Shown here piece after piece: positions 60,570 to 64,000 of a DNA stretch of 64,000 nt. Position 1 is the first letter of the stretch. Every line of letters begins with the position of its first letter. Both the position numbers and the translations under genes were made by a program. This DNA comes from Loxodes magnus (Eukaryota; Ciliophora; Karyorelictea; Loxodida; Loxodidae), in the NCBI GenBank assembly GCA_946699065.1, contig CAMPDV010000897.1:105299-169298 (forward strand), in the 5' to 3' direction. Below the pieces are notes generated by a model. It was not told the DNA's origin and ran no database searches. It was given only the letters and a program-made list of their open reading frames with translations.

Positions 60570-63500
60570 ATAAGCAAGTAAACTCTTAGAATTCTCCCCT
60601 AGAAACACTTATATTTGCATCTGAATTACTATATTAATTAAGATAGCTAATATAATTTAAATAGTTATGCATTCTAAAGCTAAGCTATATAACTTAAATT
60701 TATATAAGTCATCATTAATTTTGTAAATGTAAATGCCTCTAAATTATTGGTTATATAAGCAAATCTCTTAATTCACTTAATTTCTTTATATATCTTTATT
60801 CCTAATTAACTAAATAAGTTAGTAGTGATTGCTAGCATAGTTAGATTTATGTTTTTCTTAGATAGGAATATCTATTAATTTCTCTATTTTATCTATTAAA
60901 TTTATTTGATTTAAAATGCTTTAAAGATTACTTATACCTAGTAATTTCTTTATTTATTATAAACTAAAAGGTAACTACAATTTTTACTTATCTAGTTGCT
61001 TTAAAGTATACGTTTTAAATCTAAATTAATGTGCTAATGAGAATATCCCTCCTCTGACAAACTGAGATTTAAATAAGCAAAGTTATCCTAAAATAACTAA
61101 AAAGATTTATTAACTGTTCTTAAGAGCCTAATCTTATTTTATTTCTTTAGTTTGCTGCTTTATTAGTTTATTATAGATTACTAATGAACTATTAATTTAA
61201 ATCCATTCATTAATTACTAAATGCTTAATTATTTAAGTTCCTAGTTAATTTATTTTAGTGATTTTAGACTTAAAATATATCATTTCATCTTTAGATTTAT
61301 TAGCCATAATATTTACATTAGTCATAGAAAGCAAAAATAACTTAGACTTTATGATGAATTATTTTAAGAGATAGTTAGCTTATTGTGCTAATCTAGACTC
61401 CTTCAAATGCATTAAAGTAAAGATAAGCTAGCCTAGAGATTCATAATCTACTTATATAACCTTGTCTTAATTATTAAAATAGGATTAGCTTTATCTAGAC
61501 AAAATTTAAATACTTTAATTAAGTCGTTCAAGTGTTATTTATTTAGCTAGTATAATCAGTACTGATCTGAAAGCATCTTAATTAAACTATAAACATCATT
61601 AAAGAAGGGCAAGGAAATTATAAGGATGAAAATCCTCTTAGAATTACAAAAATGATGTCTTCTTTTAAGTAATCAAAAATGCTTAAATTATAGACCATAA
61701 CTAAATTTTTTAGCAGGTTATGGAATAACTCATATAAGCTATATAACCAGCTTCATAATTAAACTTAAAATTAAGAAAGTTTTCAGAGAGTAAACTACCA
61801 TACAAAAAGAAAACTTGCAAAAAAGGCTAATTTATATTAGAATTTAGTTCAATTCTAAGAGCTTAATAAGTAAATAGACAGCTTATCTGAATCTTTCGAC
61901 AATATTTGGAAGGAAATTACCTTTCAGAAATGTCAAAACTTACCCTTATAAATCATGTTTTGAATTACTTAAAAAGCCTTGAGAATATTATTTTTTGCGA
62001 TAATTTAACGTCCTGTCTGAATTTCACAATGAACATTGAATCTAACTTGAAATAGATTAAAAAGGATTCAATAGGTAGGAAAGTTACTTAGAATGAGTTT
62101 GACATTATACTTTTTAGTCATAAAATTCTAATAGAATTCTGTAGTTAAACTAATTTCCAAGAAGATATAAAATCATAAGATATAGAAAAATGGATTTTCT
62201 TATCATCATAAGAGCAATATAAGTTGACGAAGTTTCTCTTATTCTATCTGAGAGATAAATCTAAACAAAGTGTTCAACTTTAATTTAGCATAAGAAAACA
62301 AGGGTTTTCAAGCTTTTTTCGATAGATATTCTCATGATATCACATTGAATCTGGTAAGTTAATATATCTTATAGCAGAAAATCATTCCTTTTAAGTCTTT
62401 AAAATTTTAACTTAGCGATTTGAAAATTCAAACATAATCGGAGAGATTCAATATATGCCTTTAATCATATTTGTACTATAATAAATGACTATCTCTATAG
62501 TTTTGAAGATTAAGATAAACATAAAAAATAGTTGACGAATAAAATTTTTCGCTATTCAGATCAAGCAAATTAATGATATTAAAGTAAAAAATCCTTCCAT
62601 AAAGCTCAAAAACACCGCCAGTTTAGTTTCCTAGCAGGAATTTTAGTGCTTAGCACTAGAATAAATTTGAAATTATTTGCGTGCTTGATAAGAATCAGAT
62701 AAGAAAAATCGTGCTAATTAGCTGGAAAATATTTTTGCTAAATCATTCCTTAACATTACAAAGAAGCAATCTATTTCCATAACCAAAAATCATAAATAAT
62801 TCTCTTTGTCTTTAAAAATAGTAAGTAGAGAGCTTTTTAAGTAGTGTAATAAAGCTTGCTTATAAATTAAATGGAAAGCTATTAATTTTGTTTAAATAAT
62901 ATCTACTAATATCTTTATGGTTGCTTTTAAAATAAAAAGAGAGATATAGATTTATCAAAGACATTTAACTAATGACTTATTACTATTAAAATAGTAAAGG
63001 ATAAGCTTAATTGTAAAAGTAATAGTTTTGATATTGTGATTAAATATTCTTTATCTGTTTAAGTTTCAAGTACCTTCTAAATTTTAATTGACAAACACTA
63101 CTTATATATATTGTTAAAGATAACTAAATTTTTAATAAACATGTCATAGATTTATTATCTAAAAAGTTATCAAAAAGAACATCATTCATAATTGAAGTGA
63201 AAGATTAAAATATAATGAGATCTAAATATTATGTCCTTGATATCTTTTATAGATTATAGAATGTTAAAAGAATACCTAAAGCACAAAGTAGAAATACATT
63301 AGAATATTGTTATAAATAAAATTAAAAAAGAATCAAAATTAGATAGCTATTAGGTTATAATTAAGTTCATTTTTAATTAGAAAAGGTTATTACCACAAAA
63401 AGTGCCAAAAATATATTCCTGCTTGATATGCTTAATCCTTTAAAAGGTTATTTACATAATTAAAAATAAATATTTTTAAGAGTAAATAGAGTCTTCAAAA

Positions 63501-63750
63501 TAGATAGTAGGGTATAATACAAATTAACTCTTATGGTTATTTCATAGATAAAATAAGTATTAATTAAAGGATTTGCCTTAATTAAAAATCTATCATTATT
63601 TTTAAAGAATAGTATAACGAGAGAAAGAAAATTGGAAAGTATAAAAATTTTTATAAACGATTCAATGAGAAAAAAATAAGAAACAGTTGGATGCTTTATT
63701 AATATTCCAATGACAGAGAGTAGTGGGAAATATAAATTCCAAGAAATAAA
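60570..63750 (+). repeat. Right, decayed copy of the ~4 kb duplication
   Basis: Collinear with about 150-4050 in the same orientation, with small deletions throughout. It includes the Kelch-like pseudogene and both flanks. Confidence 0.75.
61625..62842 (+). pseudogene. Decayed paralogue of the Kelch-like gene
   Basis: Sequence blocks follow those of 1792-3114 in order. They begin at the region encoding Glu-Asp-Glu-Asn-Pro and include the Met-Asn-Ile-Glu-Ser-Asn and Phe-Asp-Arg-Tyr-Ser-His segments. The end is the equivalent of Trp-Arg-Ala-Leu, where the parental TGA stop is replaced by TTTTAA. Numerous small deletions and insertions destroy the frame, and the start region is shortened. Confidence 0.72.
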
Positions 63751-63754
63751 TCTA

Positions 63755-63830
63755 AATACATAATAATAATAAATTTGATTATAGAGCGCGTAGCACTCTC
63801 ATTGGTGCGCAGCTCTTTAAAAAAATGTTT
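63755..63830 (-). mobile_element. A-type unit 4, 3' end
   Basis: On the minus strand the frame ends Phe-Gln-Arg-Ala-Ala-His-Gln-TGA (63799-63801) inside the hairpin AGAGCTGCGCACC...GTGCTACGCGCTCT, followed by ATAATCAAATTTATTATTATTATG. The peptide and hairpin match unit 2. It is inserted at or next to the end of the ~4 kb duplication. The 5' part runs into the tandem repeats to the right and may continue beyond the window. Confidence 0.6.
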
Positions 63831-63955
63831 CATACTGACAAGAATGTTTCTTACTGATAAAATTACCAGATACTGATAAACCTTGTTCAATACTGGTATA
63901 ATTATTCAGTACTGATAAAAATGTTCAATACTGATATAATTTCAGAATACTCGTA
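63818..63955. repeat. Degenerate tandem repeat
   Basis: About five or six units of roughly 20-30 bases built around ATACTGATAAAA and TGTTCA lie upstream (in minus-strand sense) of A-type unit 4. In the phase that ends at the A-type stop they stay open. Confidence 0.6.
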
Positions 63956-64000
63956 TCTTTAATACTTGTTGGAGGTCCATGGACATGGCAGGATTGTTCT

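Noticed and set aside
1-64000. tRNA, rRNA, CRISPR or prokaryotic operon features
   Set aside because: No cloverleaf, rRNA signature, spaced direct-repeat array or Shine-Dalgarno-linked gene string was seen on either strand.
1-64000. Mitochondrial origin (TGA as Trp, very high AT)
   Set aside because: In-frame TAA/TAG as Gln, a signal peptide-receptor architecture, long intergenic DNA and retroposons do not fit mitochondrial DNA, and no respiratory-chain gene is present.

Overview
The window looks like nuclear DNA of a ciliate that reads all three classical stop codons as sense. It is extremely AT-rich. In every convincing reading frame TAA and TAG are common and fall where Gln is expected, in-frame TGA falls where Trp is expected (for example the Gly-Trp-Lys of a Venus-flytrap domain), and frames end at TGA. 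That is the karyorelict code (Loxodes, NCBI table 27); a Condylostoma-type code (table 28) is the main alternative. Under the standard code the real genes look like short fragments. Because only TGA can end a frame, long open frames are weak evidence here, so my calls rest on protein motifs, paralogue comparison and insertion signatures.

Layout. 1.8-3.1 kb (+): a Kelch-like gene inside a block of about 4 kb that recurs, decayed and in the same orientation, at 60.6-63.75 kb. 5.8-14.1 kb (-): one giant surface-protein gene with signal peptide, right-handed beta-helix repeats, Cys-rich module, REJ/Ig-like region, GPS-like motif, four membrane segments and a Gln/Glu-rich tail. 18.6-22.9 kb (-), 39.3-43.4 kb (+) and 55.6-59.9 kb (+): three paralogues of a class C GPCR-like receptor with two tandem Venus-flytrap domains. 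The first two are open from end to end, the second with an exchanged C-terminus; the third carries many single-base frameshifts. 23.9-32 kb is an AT-rich desert with at most doubtful coding. 32.1-33.2 kb holds a frameshifted, unrecognised gene.

Structure and mobile DNA. Receptor copy 2 lies between inverted arms (33.4-36.4 and 44.9-51.0 kb). The right arm has been filled with short retroposon-like elements. Gag-type units encode a small Gln/Lys-rich protein, twice with a recognisable CCHC zinc knuckle. A-type units end in a conserved hairpin that contains the TGA stop. B-type units encode a basic coiled-coil protein and end in a 20-24 nt near-palindrome. Three insertions have clear target-site duplications (13, 9 and 12 bp), and paralogous sequence supplies the empty site for two of them. 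One Gag-type unit sits about 90 bp upstream of the start codon of receptor copy 1.

Taken together, the window shows local expansion of a sensory receptor family by segmental duplication and gene conversion, beside a giant adhesion/sensor-type surface protein, in DNA repeatedly invaded by small retroposons. No tRNA, rRNA, CRISPR array, operon or prokaryotic signal was seen, and no spliceosomal intron was needed to read the three large genes.
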